A stretch of 26,803 bases of DNA from a virus: the IMG/VR virus record IMGVR_UViG_3300044634_000064, positions 1 through 26,803 of that record. The stretch is one strand, 5' to 3'. The notes below the pieces were generated by a model that worked only from the letters and a program-made list of their open reading frames with translations, was not told the DNA's origin and searched no databases. Position 1 is the first letter of the stretch, and each line of letters opens with the position of its first letter. Positions 1-9,237 of the stretch are shown piece by piece. The translations under genes were made by a program, and so were the position numbers.

Positions 1-449
1 GTGGACTCATCTCCAAGGATATGGCAATGCGTGAACTTCCATTTACAGTTAACGTAACCCAAGAAGTAGAAAAGATTGAAATCGAGAGTATGCGAGCTTC
101 GCTTCTCGGTTCTATTAATGCACTCTCTCAAGCGATACCACAGATGGCTATGCAAGGCCAGGACGCTTCTGAAGTAGTGCGACAGATTGCGGCTGTCATT
201 AAGGCACGCCAAAAGGGACAGGCACTAGAGGACGTCATTGAAGAAGTCTTTACGCCAGAGCCGCAACCAGTTCCTCCTGTTGGGGCCCCACAAGCGGTTG
301 AGCAACCGTCCCCTGTTCCCGCTGGCGCTCCAGCAGGAGGCGCTACTCTTTCACCCGAACAAGGACCACCTGACATTATGAGTTTATTATCAGGTCTTTC
401 TGGTACGGGACAACCAACAGCAAGCGTTCGTTCAACACGACGCATATAA
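1..449 (+). CDS. Portal protein, C-terminal part (5' partial)
   Basis: The frame is open to the left edge of the window, so the gene starts upstream; the visible ATG at 21 is probably internal. What remains is about 149 residues. A helical stretch contains an acidic/hydrophobic segment and a run of Gln/Met/Ala. The tail is rich in Pro, Ala and Gly, and the protein ends in two Arg and an Ile. This helix plus low-complexity Pro/Ala tail resembles the C-terminus of actinophage portal proteins as I remember them. The position directly before a protease-like gene and upstream of scaffold and capsid genes also fits a portal, the dodecameric ring through which DNA is packaged. No core portal domain is visible, so the call rests on the tail and context. 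It could instead be another head-vertex protein. Confidence 0.6.
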   Translation, partial: GLISKDMAMRELPFTVNVTQEVEKIEIESMRASLLGSINALSQAIPQMAMQGQDASEVVRQIAAVIKARQKGQALEDVIEEVFTPEPQPVPPVGAPQAVEQPSPVPAGAPAGGATLSPEQGPPDIMSLLSGLSGTGQPTASVRSTRRI

Positions 450-463
450 AATAGGAGGGGACA

Positions 464-1009
464 ATGACTACGATTATCGGTGTGCAACACAAAGACAAAT
501 GCGTAATCGTAGCAGACAGTCGAATCAATGCTGCTGGTAAAGTTTATACCCACCCTGATATGATAAAGGCAGTTGAACGTGGAAGTTATATTATTAGTGG
601 TGCTGGTAACTATCGTGGTTTACAAGTGGTACTCCATGGGTGGACGCCTCCATTAGTTACAGTAAAAGCTAAGACAAACTTATACGAGTTTGCAATTAAT
701 AAAGTAGTGCCATCGCTAAAGGCGGCACTTACTGAAGCAGGCGTAGACTTTAATAAAACATCAGATGATGATGATAACAAGTTTGAACTAAGCCTTTTGC
801 TAGGAATTAATGGAACTATCTTTGAGATAGATTCTGATTTTTCAGTTGGAATGAACAACACAGGATTTTATGGTATTGGTTCTGGTGGTGACTTTGCAGT
901 TGGAGCACTACACGCAGGAACTACAATGCTAGATGCAATGCGAATTGCAGCACTTAACAATAACGAGACGGCTCCGCCGTTTCATATCTTTGAGCAATTT
1001 ACCAAGTAG
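464..1009 (+). CDS. Proteasome/HslV-type Ntn-hydrolase; candidate prohead protease
   Basis: 181 aa with the signature of the N-terminal-nucleophile hydrolase fold of proteasome beta subunits and HslV. Met-1 is followed by Thr-2/Thr-3, so Met removal would expose a catalytic threonine. Asp-18 (in VADSR) and Lys-35 occupy the places of the conserved Asp17 and Lys33. A GSGGD motif at residues 139-143 matches the conserved Gly-Ser-Gly-Gly of HslV/beta subunits. Length is close to HslV (about 175 aa). A strong Shine-Dalgarno (AGGAGG) precedes the ATG. No HslU-like ATPase is nearby. The location between portal and scaffold/capsid genes is where tailed phages usually encode the head maturation protease, and no other protease is visible in the head module, so cleavage of scaffold or capsid is the inferred role. 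An alternative is a protease acting on host proteins. Confidence 0.8.
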   Translation: MTTIIGVQHKDKCVIVADSRINAAGKVYTHPDMIKAVERGSYIISGAGNYRGLQVVLHGWTPPLVTVKAKTNLYEFAINKVVPSLKAALTEAGVDFNKTSDDDDNKFELSLLLGINGTIFEIDSDFSVGMNNTGFYGIGSGGDFAVGALHAGTTMLDAMRIAALNNNETAPPFHIFEQFTK

Positions 1010-1017
1010 GAGGAACA

Positions 1018-1434
1018 ATGGCTGTAGAAAAGCGTGGAGGCCCAAATGGCGGCCCACAATATAACCAAGCCAATGTTAACCCTATGGGTGGTGATGGACA
1101 GAGCGGACGTATGGACCTAAATTATTCTGGTTTGCCTTATGGACAAAACAAGGCTACTAACGAACAGCGCACTGCTGCTCCAACCAAGGCTACTACACCA
1201 GCGCCCCCACCACGTTCATCGCTTGGTCCCGTTACTCCTATCACTGCTGAGTCATCGTTACCTGACCAACTAGTAACTGACATGAGTGGATTGTCATCTT
1301 TGCCACAACCAGATGCAGACCCTGACATTGAGCAAATACGTACCATGTTACCAGTCCTTGAATTCTGGGCTAGTCAGCCTGATTCCTCACAAGGAACAAA
1401 GGACTACGTTCAGTATTTAAGGACCATTCTATGA
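1018..1434 (+). CDS. Hypothetical Pro/Gly-rich protein in the head module
   Basis: 138 aa. The first 90 residues are low complexity and rich in Gly, Asn, Pro, Thr and Ala, predicted disordered. The last 50 residues (from about Asp-98) look helical and include an IEQIRTMLPVLEFW stretch and a second short helix at the end. I do not recognise a family. A good ribosome binding site (GGAGG) precedes the ATG. The stop codon overlaps the next start by four bases (ATGA), so it is probably translationally coupled to the giant downstream gene. A small virion or assembly protein is plausible from position only. Confidence 0.7.
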   Translation: MAVEKRGGPNGGPQYNQANVNPMGGDGQSGRMDLNYSGLPYGQNKATNEQRTAAPTKATTPAPPPRSSLGPVTPITAESSLPDQLVTDMSGLSSLPQPDADPDIEQIRTMLPVLEFWASQPDSSQGTKDYVQYLRTIL

Positions 1435-4400
1435 GTCTTTGGGAATACATTGGTAATACTCAAAAGTATCTTAATGGCGTTGGCGGAAACAATAACACAC
1501 CTAACGTTAAAAACAATCGTCTTCCATTTGGTGTAACTGTAGATGTTGCAAGAAATCTACCAGATAATCCTGGTGGGTGGAACGACGCAGTAGAGAAGGC
1601 ACGTGTCGCATCTCTTAGTACTGCTGGAAATGTTTTAGGAAAGCCATCTGGTATCCTTGCAGGTGCTGCAATTGGTAGCGTAATTCCTGGTGTAGGTACT
1701 GGTGCTGGTGCACTTCTTGGTGCAACTGCCTATGGAATCGCTGAAGCTGACAAAGCAAGTAATGGTAAAGTTAGCAAAGTGCTTATGGCTGGTGCACGCA
1801 ACGTGCGTTCCAACTATGCCTTTACTCGTGATGTAGCTGATAAAGATGCAGGCATGGGACTTCTTGCTGGGCTAACAATGCTCGCTGGTGGTGCACTTGG
1901 TGGAGTTGCAGGCTTTGCTTTAGGCGGCCCTGTTGGCGCAGTAGCAGGTGCTGGACTTGGAGCAGCATTTGCTGGTAAAGCCCAGCGCGATGTTGCTGAG
2001 TCTGGTATGCTTAACTTCATTGACAAAGAATTGCAGAAGTCTGCTAAGTTTTCTGAGTCAGATGCAGGTCAAGAGCACTATAACTTTGGCCGTGACACAA
2101 CACAATTTGCTGCAAAGATTACAGGTTGGAACACACTAGGTGATACAACCAAAGGAATTGGTGCAGTCACATCTGGTATTCTTAACTTTGGTGTAGAAGC
2201 AAACGTGGGACCTGACGTTTTAGGTCTAAAGTTTGCAGGAGCTGCTGCTCGCAGTGCGCTTGTTAACCCAATTGTCCAGCAACAAGGTGGAATCAGTGCT
2301 CGAGTATTTAGAGGCACTAGCCCAGACCTAATTAGAGACCGTCTAATGACGGACGTTGACCTAATCAAGCGTACGGTTGCTGGTGAAGATACACCTTACA
2401 CACCAGTATTTAAATTTTATCGTGAGAATGATGCAGCGACAGTTATCCAACGTCCAGAATTTCGTAACGAAATTGGACAGATTGGTGCGAATCTTGTAGC
2501 TGGTCAAACAGATGAAGTTATTGGGCTTGTTCTTCGCGTAGGTCGCGGTGATATTGGCGCACTTCAGGAGCTTGCCGTTAAGCGTGCTGACAAGTGGGCT
2601 GAACTTAATCGTTATCAGTCGGCACTTGAGTCTGTTGACAATGGATACAACGTATACTTTGAGTTTAAAGATGACATGATGCTTTTGTCTAAGCGCTTTA
2701 AAGACAAGCGTGAAGCAGTTGAAGCTGAAATTGCTGAACTTCGTAAAGAAGTATCATTTGTTAATGACGCACTTAAATTAGATACACGCATGGTTGACCG
2801 CACCGTATCAAAGTTTGCATGGGCAGAGCGCTTACGCAACGACTTTGCTAAAGAACGCGCTGCGCGTAAACTAGAAGGCACAGAACTTCCTGGTCGTGAG
2901 ACCCCATTGGGTTCCGTAGTACAAGCATTCTACCAGAAGAACCCACTATCTGTACCTATCCGCTTTGTTGAGCGCCTAACTGACGAAGCTCCACGCGGAA
3001 CTGTTAACTTTAACGAGCCATTAATGGCAGTTGAGCGTGTTCGTACAAATATTCGTAGTGCTGTACAAGCAAGGCAGATTATGCCTGAAGAAGCACTCAC
3101 ATTCCTAGATGACTTTGTCAGGTCTCCTAATGAGATTGATAAGTTTAACTTTGTCGAAGCGTTTAATGACACACTTATCCAGCGTTCTGCTGCGAAGTAT
3201 GGTGTATCACCACTGATTGCTGACGAAGTTATTAGCATCTACCGTCGAGAGAACCGTAAGGTAGTATCTCAGGCGAAGACAGCAAAAGAATTAGATAACG
3301 CTTACTTCATTGATGAATCAGGTGAAATCATCTCTGACCCTGTACTTGTTACCCAATTAGCCAATGGTTCTAATATCATTAACGCTAAAGAGGTAGACGC
3401 AGCATTCAAACGCTACTCTAAGAAGTACGGAGCAGAAGCTGGTCTATCACAAAACCTACTACTAGGTGGCAAGTTTATAGCAGATGAGTTCAATGGGCTA
3501 TGGCGTGGCTTTACATTGGCCCGTGCTGGATATCCAATTAACATTATCCGTGACTCTGCACTGCGTGCATGGGGAGACGTATCTCTTTTTGGTGTATTCA
3601 AGGAACTTGGCGTCGAAACAATGGATGCTATTACCCGCAATACCAACAGTGTTAACAAGATTAATGACTGGACTAAAGGTGTTGCTAACCCAACTAAGAA
3701 CATTGCCAACATTAGAGGCAACATTGAAGACCGCTTGCGCACCATTACATTGCTAGAATCTAAGTTGAAGGATGCAAAGTATGACTTTGATAATCCTCCT
3801 AAGGTGGTAACCGACTCGGTTGCTCGTACATTAGAACAACATAAGCAACTTAAGAATACCGTAGAAGAACTGCGTCGTCAAGAAGTAGCGCTAACCTCTG
3901 GTATCAAGTCAAAGCCAGTAGGCCGTGACAAGATTACAGTTAGTGGATACGATTTTCCTGCACCTTTCTCTGGTCGATTCGGTGCAATCTCACGTCAGCA
4001 GTTGACACAGAAGGATGACCTACGTCGTGCTCTTGCATCTGCTAAGGAATTAGAGATTGAAAGTATCCGTCGCGACCGTACTGGTAGCATTCCTATCGTA
4101 GCAGCACAGGACGAAGCAAAGCATCTACAGGCTTGGGAGCAAATCCTAAATGACAAGATTCGCTTTGATGACGTAGCACGTCAGATTCTTGCAGGCAAGA
4201 AGAAGAGTGATGTTGTTTTATGGATGAAAGACCCAGCAAACATCAGCTATCTTGACCGTTTTGGTACAGGTATTACAGCTAACACAGCCTATGAGCGTGT
4301 TAAGACTGTTGTGGATACATGGGCACCTAACGCTGAACTACGTAAGTTAATCCTTGAGGATAAGCTTGACCTAGTTAGATTGAAGCAGTTGTACCCAGAT

Positions 4401-6215
4401 GTCCATCAACGTCCTATTGTTCTTACAGACGCAGTAGATGATATGCTGGCACGCAGTAATGCGTACGGCAAGTTCCGTGATACACTCAAGGATACAGTTG
4501 CATGGTTATCTACAGTACCTACAAGCCGCCTTATGTATAACCCATACTTTGCATTGAAGTACCAGCAGAAGTTACAGAACATGGTAACAATTGCTAATGC
4601 ACAGGGACGTCGACTAACAGATGCTGATAAATCTTTATTTGAAAAGACTGCACGTGAATATGGCATAAGTGAATACCGTAATAAGTTAAACTCCTTCCAT
4701 AAGGATATGAACTATGCTGGTGTTATTAACTATGTTCTTGCGTTCTTCCCTGCTTTAGTGGAGCAGTACCGTGCATACGGTAAGATTGCACTGGAAAACC
4801 CAGACTTTATTGCCAAGGCTGCACAAGTTACTACTCTTCCAGGACGTGTTGGCGAAGTAGAAACTGATGCATTTGGCACGGAATATCTAAAAGTTGGCAT
4901 GCCATTTACTGGCGTAGAAGGACGTATTCCTACTAGCTGGTTCAATCCTTTGAATCCTACTGGTGGAGCAATCATCTCTGCTGGACCATTAGCGACATTC
5001 TCTGTTAATGCTGCTGCAAAGAAGTACAACTTTGAAAATAAGTTTACTGACTTCTTCCTACCTTTTGGTGCACAGTCTAACGTACTGCAACCATTGACAC
5101 CTAACACGCTTAAGCGAAGTGCTCAGGCATTCCAGGCTGTACTGGCACGCAGTGGTGAGCAGTTTAATAAAGACGCTAACATGATTCTTATGCAGAAGCG
5201 ATATGACTTTGCACAAACAAAAGGAAGACAACCTAACTCTGCTGAGTTAAAAGAACTATCAAATGAAGCAGAAGATGGTGCAGTATCCTTTGCAATGCTA
5301 CGCTTCTTCTCATCTGTTATGTTTCCAACACAGCCACGCCCTGTAACACCATTAACATTCTATGCTGATGAGTTAAACAAGATGCGTAATGCTGACCCTA
5401 TGAATGGTGAGGAAGCGTTTCTTGAGAAGTATCCTGATTTCTTCTTACTAACAACGCGTCTATCTGATGCTACATCAGGTCTAAACCCAGACAAGACTGC
5501 TACTACATTAGCAAAAGATAACCCTCAGGCTATTAAGACTATTGTATCTGCTATCGGCGAAGACAATCTTGGTGTTCTTGGTGCGGTATTTAATGATGCT
5601 AACTACGCATTTTCATCTGCAGCACAAGCTTGGTTACAGACATCCACCATTCCAGGTACTAGCAAGAAGTTCCGTGAAGTTGGCGCATCGTTAGATGCTA
5701 GCCGTTCTTCTATTGTGAACAAGGGTTGGAATGACTGGTACAAGATGATTACAATTGTAACAGAAGAACTAGAAGCATCAGGCATGGACCCAGCAAAAGG
5801 CTTTGGTAAGTCTATCATGGACAACTATAAGGCTCAGTTCACTGAGGCACAGAAGACTTCTAACAACCTGTGGTACGAAGAGAAGATTGAGAACTCATTT
5901 GGTGGTAGCAAGAGCAAGCAAGCAGACGCTGTGCGTGCTCTAACTATTGCGCTTAATGATGACAAACTAGGTGCACAACTATTGAAGCAGCCTAGATTCT
6001 CCACTATTGTTGAGTATCTAAATCTACGTTATGATGTATATGATGGGTTGCAGTCTATGGGGACAACCTATGATTCTAAAAAAGCAGCGCAGTTGCGTTC
6101 AAATGTAGACACTATTGTTAACTCAATGAAGAAGAAGGACGTCAACTTTGCTAAGTTTTACGAGCGTTACTTCTCGGATGATAAGTTTGACTACGTATAT
6201 GAGGAGCAGAAATAA
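1431..6215 (+). CDS. Giant (1594 aa) putative internal virion/ejection protein
   Basis: The largest gene of the window. Residues 73-104 and 141-182 are glycine/alanine-rich hydrophobic stretches with regular small-residue spacing (glycine zippers), a pattern of membrane-inserting segments. The middle, about residues 380-480 and 790-830, is charged and helical with likely coiled coils. Around residues 1040-1230 lies a long aromatic/hydrophobic section containing a NYVLAFFPALVEQ stretch. No protease, lysozyme or polymerase motif could be recognised. It lies between portal/protease and scaffold, where podoviruses encode large internal virion proteins that leave the head with the DNA and build a trans-envelope channel. 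I infer that role. It may be related to the 'large polyvalent protein' class, but I could not verify this. The start overlaps the upstream stop (ATGA), and the stop overlaps the next start by one base. Confidence 0.75.
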   Translation: MSLWEYIGNTQKYLNGVGGNNNTPNVKNNRLPFGVTVDVARNLPDNPGGWNDAVEKARVASLSTAGNVLGKPSGILAGAAIGSVIPGVGTGAGALLGATAYGIAEADKASNGKVSKVLMAGARNVRSNYAFTRDVADKDAGMGLLAGLTMLAGGALGGVAGFALGGPVGAVAGAGLGAAFAGKAQRDVAESGMLNFIDKELQKSAKFSESDAGQEHYNFGRDTTQFAAKITGWNTLGDTTKGIGAVTSGILNFGVEANVGPDVLGLKFAGAAARSALVNPIVQQQGGISARVFRGTSPDLIRDRLMTDVDLIKRTVAGEDTPYTPVFKFYRENDAATVIQRPEFRNEIGQIGANLVAGQTDEVIGLVLRVGRGDIGALQELAVKRADKWAELNRYQSALESVDNGYNVYFEFKDDMMLLSKRFKDKREAVEAEIAELRKEVSFVNDALKLDTRMVDRTVSKFAWAERLRNDFAKERAARKLEGTELPGRETPLGSVVQAFYQKNPLSVPIRFVERLTDEAPRGTVNFNEPLMAVERVRTNIRSAVQARQIMPEEALTFLDDFVRSPNEIDKFNFVEAFNDTLIQRSAAKYGVSPLIADEVISIYRRENRKVVSQAKTAKELDNAYFIDESGEIISDPVLVTQLANGSNIINAKEVDAAFKRYSKKYGAEAGLSQNLLLGGKFIADEFNGLWRGFTLARAGYPINIIRDSALRAWGDVSLFGVFKELGVETMDAITRNTNSVNKINDWTKGVANPTKNIANIRGNIEDRLRTITLLESKLKDAKYDFDNPPKVVTDSVARTLEQHKQLKNTVEELRRQEVALTSGIKSKPVGRDKITVSGYDFPAPFSGRFGAISRQQLTQKDDLRRALASAKELEIESIRRDRTGSIPIVAAQDEAKHLQAWEQILNDKIRFDDVARQILAGKKKSDVVLWMKDPANISYLDRFGTGITANTAYERVKTVVDTWAPNAELRKLILEDKLDLVRLKQLYPDVHQRPIVLTDAVDDMLARSNAYGKFRDTLKDTVAWLSTVPTSRLMYNPYFALKYQQKLQNMVTIANAQGRRLTDADKSLFEKTAREYGISEYRNKLNSFHKDMNYAGVINYVLAFFPALVEQYRAYGKIALENPDFIAKAAQVTTLPGRVGEVETDAFGTEYLKVGMPFTGVEGRIPTSWFNPLNPTGGAIISAGPLATFSVNAAAKKYNFENKFTDFFLPFGAQSNVLQPLTPNTLKRSAQAFQAVLARSGEQFNKDANMILMQKRYDFAQTKGRQPNSAELKELSNEAEDGAVSFAMLRFFSSVMFPTQPRPVTPLTFYADELNKMRNADPMNGEEAFLEKYPDFFLLTTRLSDATSGLNPDKTATTLAKDNPQAIKTIVSAIGEDNLGVLGAVFNDANYAFSSAAQAWLQTSTIPGTSKKFREVGASLDASRSSIVNKGWNDWYKMITIVTEELEASGMDPAKGFGKSIMDNYKAQFTEAQKTSNNLWYEEKIENSFGGSKSKQADAVRALTIALNDDKLGAQLLKQPRFSTIVEYLNLRYDVYDGLQSMGTTYDSKKAAQLRSNVDTIVNSMKKKDVNFAKFYERYFSDDKFDYVYEEQK

Positions 6216-6943
6216 TGGCAATTGATAATCCAGTAGGTCGAGGACTTAACTCGTCCAATGCTGTTCCTAATACGCCGTCATTAGGCGGTAACGTGTTGCC
6301 ACCAATCTCATCTGCATGGGCAAATAACATTAATAACAGACTGCAAGATGCACGCATTGGTATTGCTCCTACATCATTCCAGCAAAGCGCAAGCTTGGTC
6401 GACAGCTTTACTAAGCCTCAGTTAACTAACATCGCTAAAGTTCTTAAGAGCTTAGGATACAGCAAGTCACAGATTTCCACAGGCATGAAGGTAAAGGACA
6501 TCTTGGTATCTGACTTTAGTACAACATTGTCAGGTGCTAAGACATACAATGACTTTGTAAATTCAGTATCGGTTGACGTACTTACAGGACTTAACACAGA
6601 TGCTAATGCAAACGTACCAACTCAGACTATTCAGAAGTATGACCCAGCTGTACTAGGTAAGTTGATTGATAACATTTACCAAGAGACATTGGGTGAGCCA
6701 GCAACTGAAGCACAGAAGGCTTTGCGTCTGGCAGAACTTGAAGGTATGATTGCTACTGGAACAACTACAACAACCAAGAAGGTTGGTGGTAAGAATGTTG
6801 TTACAGTAACTCCAGGCTTTAGCCAAGAGCGTGCAAAGGTAAACATTGAGGAACAACTAAAGGTTATGAACCCAGACGAATTCGACCGTAAGAAGCGTAT
6901 TGACTTTCAAGGTTGGCTATCACAGAATGTGGCAGGTGCATAA
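6215..6943 (+). CDS. Hypothetical virion-module protein, 242 aa
   Basis: The start codon shares its A with the TAA of the giant gene (TAATG), which suggests coupled translation. The N-terminal 35 residues are Asn/Pro/Ser-rich and probably disordered. Residues 55-110 look like a small helical domain (SFTKPQLTNIAKVLKSLGYS). About 145-180 is helical with many Ala/Glu residues, followed by a Thr run of five to six residues and a Lys-rich helical end. No recognised family. Adjacent to two further unrecognised proteins (301 and 462 aa) and placed before the scaffold gene, it is probably a minor head or ejected protein. Confidence 0.7.
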   Translation: MAIDNPVGRGLNSSNAVPNTPSLGGNVLPPISSAWANNINNRLQDARIGIAPTSFQQSASLVDSFTKPQLTNIAKVLKSLGYSKSQISTGMKVKDILVSDFSTTLSGAKTYNDFVNSVSVDVLTGLNTDANANVPTQTIQKYDPAVLGKLIDNIYQETLGEPATEAQKALRLAELEGMIATGTTTTTKKVGGKNVVTVTPGFSQERAKVNIEEQLKVMNPDEFDRKKRIDFQGWLSQNVAGA

Positions 6944-7849
6944 ATGTCAGCACTCGATGCAGCAAATACAGCACGACTAGAAGGAATAGGCGATATTGAT
7001 GAAAAGGGTATCGCTACTGCAGCTTCCTACGGTATCAGTGAGGCGCTATTAGAAGCCTACCCTGAACTACAAAATGTTTATTTGCTATTCAAAGAAGGCA
7101 GAACAGCAGCAGCCCTTGAGGCTTTGTATGCTACAAACTATTACAAGAACCTTAGTCCAGCAGTTAAGACTCGTAGCAAGTTAAAACTAGAACAACCTGG
7201 CGTATACGCTGATTCATTTGATAAGTATAAGTTACAGGCTAGAAAGCGTCTTGTTCAAACTGGTATTAAGATTGATGATGCTACACTCAACGTTCTAGCG
7301 CAGCAAGCGTATGACCAAGGCCTAGATGACAATCAGTTCGACATGCTTCTCAAAACATCAGGTAAGATTCTTGGCTATGGTGGTACAACACTAGGTGATG
7401 TATCTGCTTTGCAGTCATACTCTCGCGCATTTGGCGTAGACAATATGTTCAACAAGGCATTCTGGGACACACAGTCAGCAGAACTTGCTATTGGCAACAC
7501 AACAACACAGGACATTGAAGCTCAGATTCGTGAGACTGCAGCGAGTGCTTACCCATCATACTCCGAATCAATTCGTAAAGGAGTATCAGTTGACGCATTA
7601 TCGTCAGCGTACAAGGCTTCTTACTCGTCCATCCTAGAGGTGGACCCTGACTCTGTAACATACAACAATCCACGTTTACGTCGAGCATTACAGTATATCG
7701 ACCCAAAGACAGGACAACCAGGGGTTATGCCTATCTGGCAGTTTGAAAAAGAACTACGTTCAGCACCTGAGTGGGAGTATACAAACAATGCTCGCGACAC
7801 TATGGATTCATTAACTCTTAAAGTATTTCGTGATATGGGGCTTGCATAA
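6944..7849 (+). CDS. Hypothetical virion-module protein, 301 aa
   Basis: The ATG follows the preceding TAA without a gap, and the gene's own stop overlaps the next start by one base. The protein looks entirely alpha-helical. The C-terminal segment (about 265-301) carries a Trp/Tyr-rich pattern, WQFEKELRSAPEWEYTNNAR, followed by a helix ending in RDMGLA. From memory this kind of ending recurs in structural proteins of aquatic and actinobacterial phages, but I cannot name a family. Position between the giant protein and the scaffold suggests a virion-internal or head-vertex component. There is no signal peptide and no membrane segment. Confidence 0.7.
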   Translation: MSALDAANTARLEGIGDIDEKGIATAASYGISEALLEAYPELQNVYLLFKEGRTAAALEALYATNYYKNLSPAVKTRSKLKLEQPGVYADSFDKYKLQARKRLVQTGIKIDDATLNVLAQQAYDQGLDDNQFDMLLKTSGKILGYGGTTLGDVSALQSYSRAFGVDNMFNKAFWDTQSAELAIGNTTTQDIEAQIRETAASAYPSYSESIRKGVSVDALSSAYKASYSSILEVDPDSVTYNNPRLRRALQYIDPKTGQPGVMPIWQFEKELRSAPEWEYTNNARDTMDSLTLKVFRDMGLA

Positions 7850-9237
7850 TGGCTATTAGAAATAGAATGACACCTGACGGTGGCGGCGAAGCTGCATCTA
7901 CTGTAGATACAAGAATTGCTCTTCGTAAACTACAGTCTGGTGAGCCTTTAACAGATGATGAAAAACGTTCTGTTGGTTTGCCTACTGAAACAGAGCCAGC
8001 AAAGACTCCAGCAAAAACTCCAGCAGCAGACACACCAGCAGACACACCAGCAGACACACCAGTAGATACGCCAGGCAAAGTTCCAGCGGGATTTACCGCA
8101 GGAGCATTTCCTAAAGAGTTAGAAAAATTCTTTGGCTCAGCATCTGGATACTTAGGCTATAAGATTGAAACAGTTACAGATAAAAACGGAAAAACATATA
8201 ATCGTTTATCTGTAGCAACTGGTCCTAATTCAACACAAACATTTGGTGCAGGATTCCAGCAAGGAACAGACGGCAATTATTCAGCCTACTCTCCTGAAGC
8301 ACCTTCTAGTGGTGGAGGAAATAACACTGGTGGTGGGAATGTTTCAACTGCCACACAGGACCAGGCTTCACAAGCAGCAACTCTTGCTGCAGCAGAAAAG
8401 GCTAAGCAATCAGAACAGCAACGTCAATCTATCGTTGCAGTACTTACTGATAGATTTAAGAAGTATGGCCTAGGTAGCCTTGTTAACAAGATTAAAGAAC
8501 TAGCAATTGACGGTGCGACAGAGTCAACAATTACTTTAGCGCTTCAAGAGTCAGAAGAATACAAGTCGCGCTTTAAAGCTAACGAAGTGCGTATTGCTAA
8601 AGGTCTTGCTGTACTTACACCCAAAGAATATACTGACATCGAAGACGGATACCGTCAGACATTACGTGCATATGGATTGAAGCAATTCGATACTGACGAG
8701 TATGTCTCTCAGTTTATTGCTAACGACATGTCTCCAACAGAGTTTTCTAATCGTGTTGTTACGGCTGTCCAGCGTGTACAGAATGCTGACCCTGCCATTA
8801 TCCAACAGCTACGTCAGTACTATGGCATTGGTCAAAATGACCTTGTTGCTTATGTGCTTGACCCTGAGCAACAGTTCCAGAAGATTCAACGTCAGGTTGC
8901 AGCATCTGAAATTGGTGTAGCAGCAGGACGTCAAGGACTCCAAGCTGGCGTAGCCGTTGCAGAACAACTAGCAGCGCAAGGTGTTACTGAAGCAGAAGCA
9001 CAGAAGGGCTACGCAACTATTGCGGATATCCTTCCAACTGCTGAAAAACTATCTGATATTTATGGCACAACTCTTGATGCTTATGGTCAGTCAGAAGCTG
9101 AACAAGAAGTATTCAATAGCCTAGCATCAGCACAACGTAAGCGTCAGAGACTTACAGCGCGTGAAGTAGCAGCCTTTAGTGGCGCTTCAGGCACAAGCAA
9201 AACAAGTCTTGCGAAACCAAACGCAGGACAATTCTAG
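7849..9237 (+). CDS. Hypothetical virion-module protein, 462 aa, with TPA repeats
   Basis: Residues 45-80 contain a short tandem repeat (Lys/Asp-Thr-Pro-Ala units), a likely flexible linker. A Gly/Ser/Asn-rich spacer follows at about 140-165, and then a long helical region from about 170 to the end, rich in Ala, Gln and Glu. The C-terminus ends in a Ser/Gly-rich tail after a basic RKRQRL segment. No family recognised. It is the last of four consecutive large genes before the non-coding leader of the scaffold gene, and its start overlaps the previous stop (TAATG). An ejected or internal head protein is the best contextual guess. Confidence 0.7.
   Translation: MAIRNRMTPDGGGEAASTVDTRIALRKLQSGEPLTDDEKRSVGLPTETEPAKTPAKTPAADTPADTPADTPVDTPGKVPAGFTAGAFPKELEKFFGSASGYLGYKIETVTDKNGKTYNRLSVATGPNSTQTFGAGFQQGTDGNYSAYSPEAPSSGGGNNTGGGNVSTATQDQASQAATLAAAEKAKQSEQQRQSIVAVLTDRFKKYGLGSLVNKIKELAIDGATESTITLALQESEEYKSRFKANEVRIAKGLAVLTPKEYTDIEDGYRQTLRAYGLKQFDTDEYVSQFIANDMSPTEFSNRVVTAVQRVQNADPAIIQQLRQYYGIGQNDLVAYVLDPEQQFQKIQRQVAASEIGVAAGRQGLQAGVAVAEQLAAQGVTEAEAQKGYATIADILPTAEKLSDIYGTTLDAYGQSEAEQEVFNSLASAQRKRQRLTAREVAAFSGASGTSKTSLAKPNAGQF
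8002..8076 (+). repeat. 12-bp tandem repeat coding (K/D)TP(A/V)
   Basis: Two AA(A/G)ACTCCAGCA units at 8002-8025 are followed, after one GCA codon, by GACACACCAGCA twice (8029-8052). Degenerate copies then follow at 8053-8064 and 8065-8076. The repeat is in frame and encodes a Thr-Pro linker in the 462-aa protein. Such short in-frame repeats can change copy number by slippage. Confidence 0.85.

Noticed and set aside
4730-5107. 125-aa minus-strand open frame inside the giant gene
   Set aside because: No ribosome binding site, no domain pattern, fully inside a well-supported gene on the other strand.
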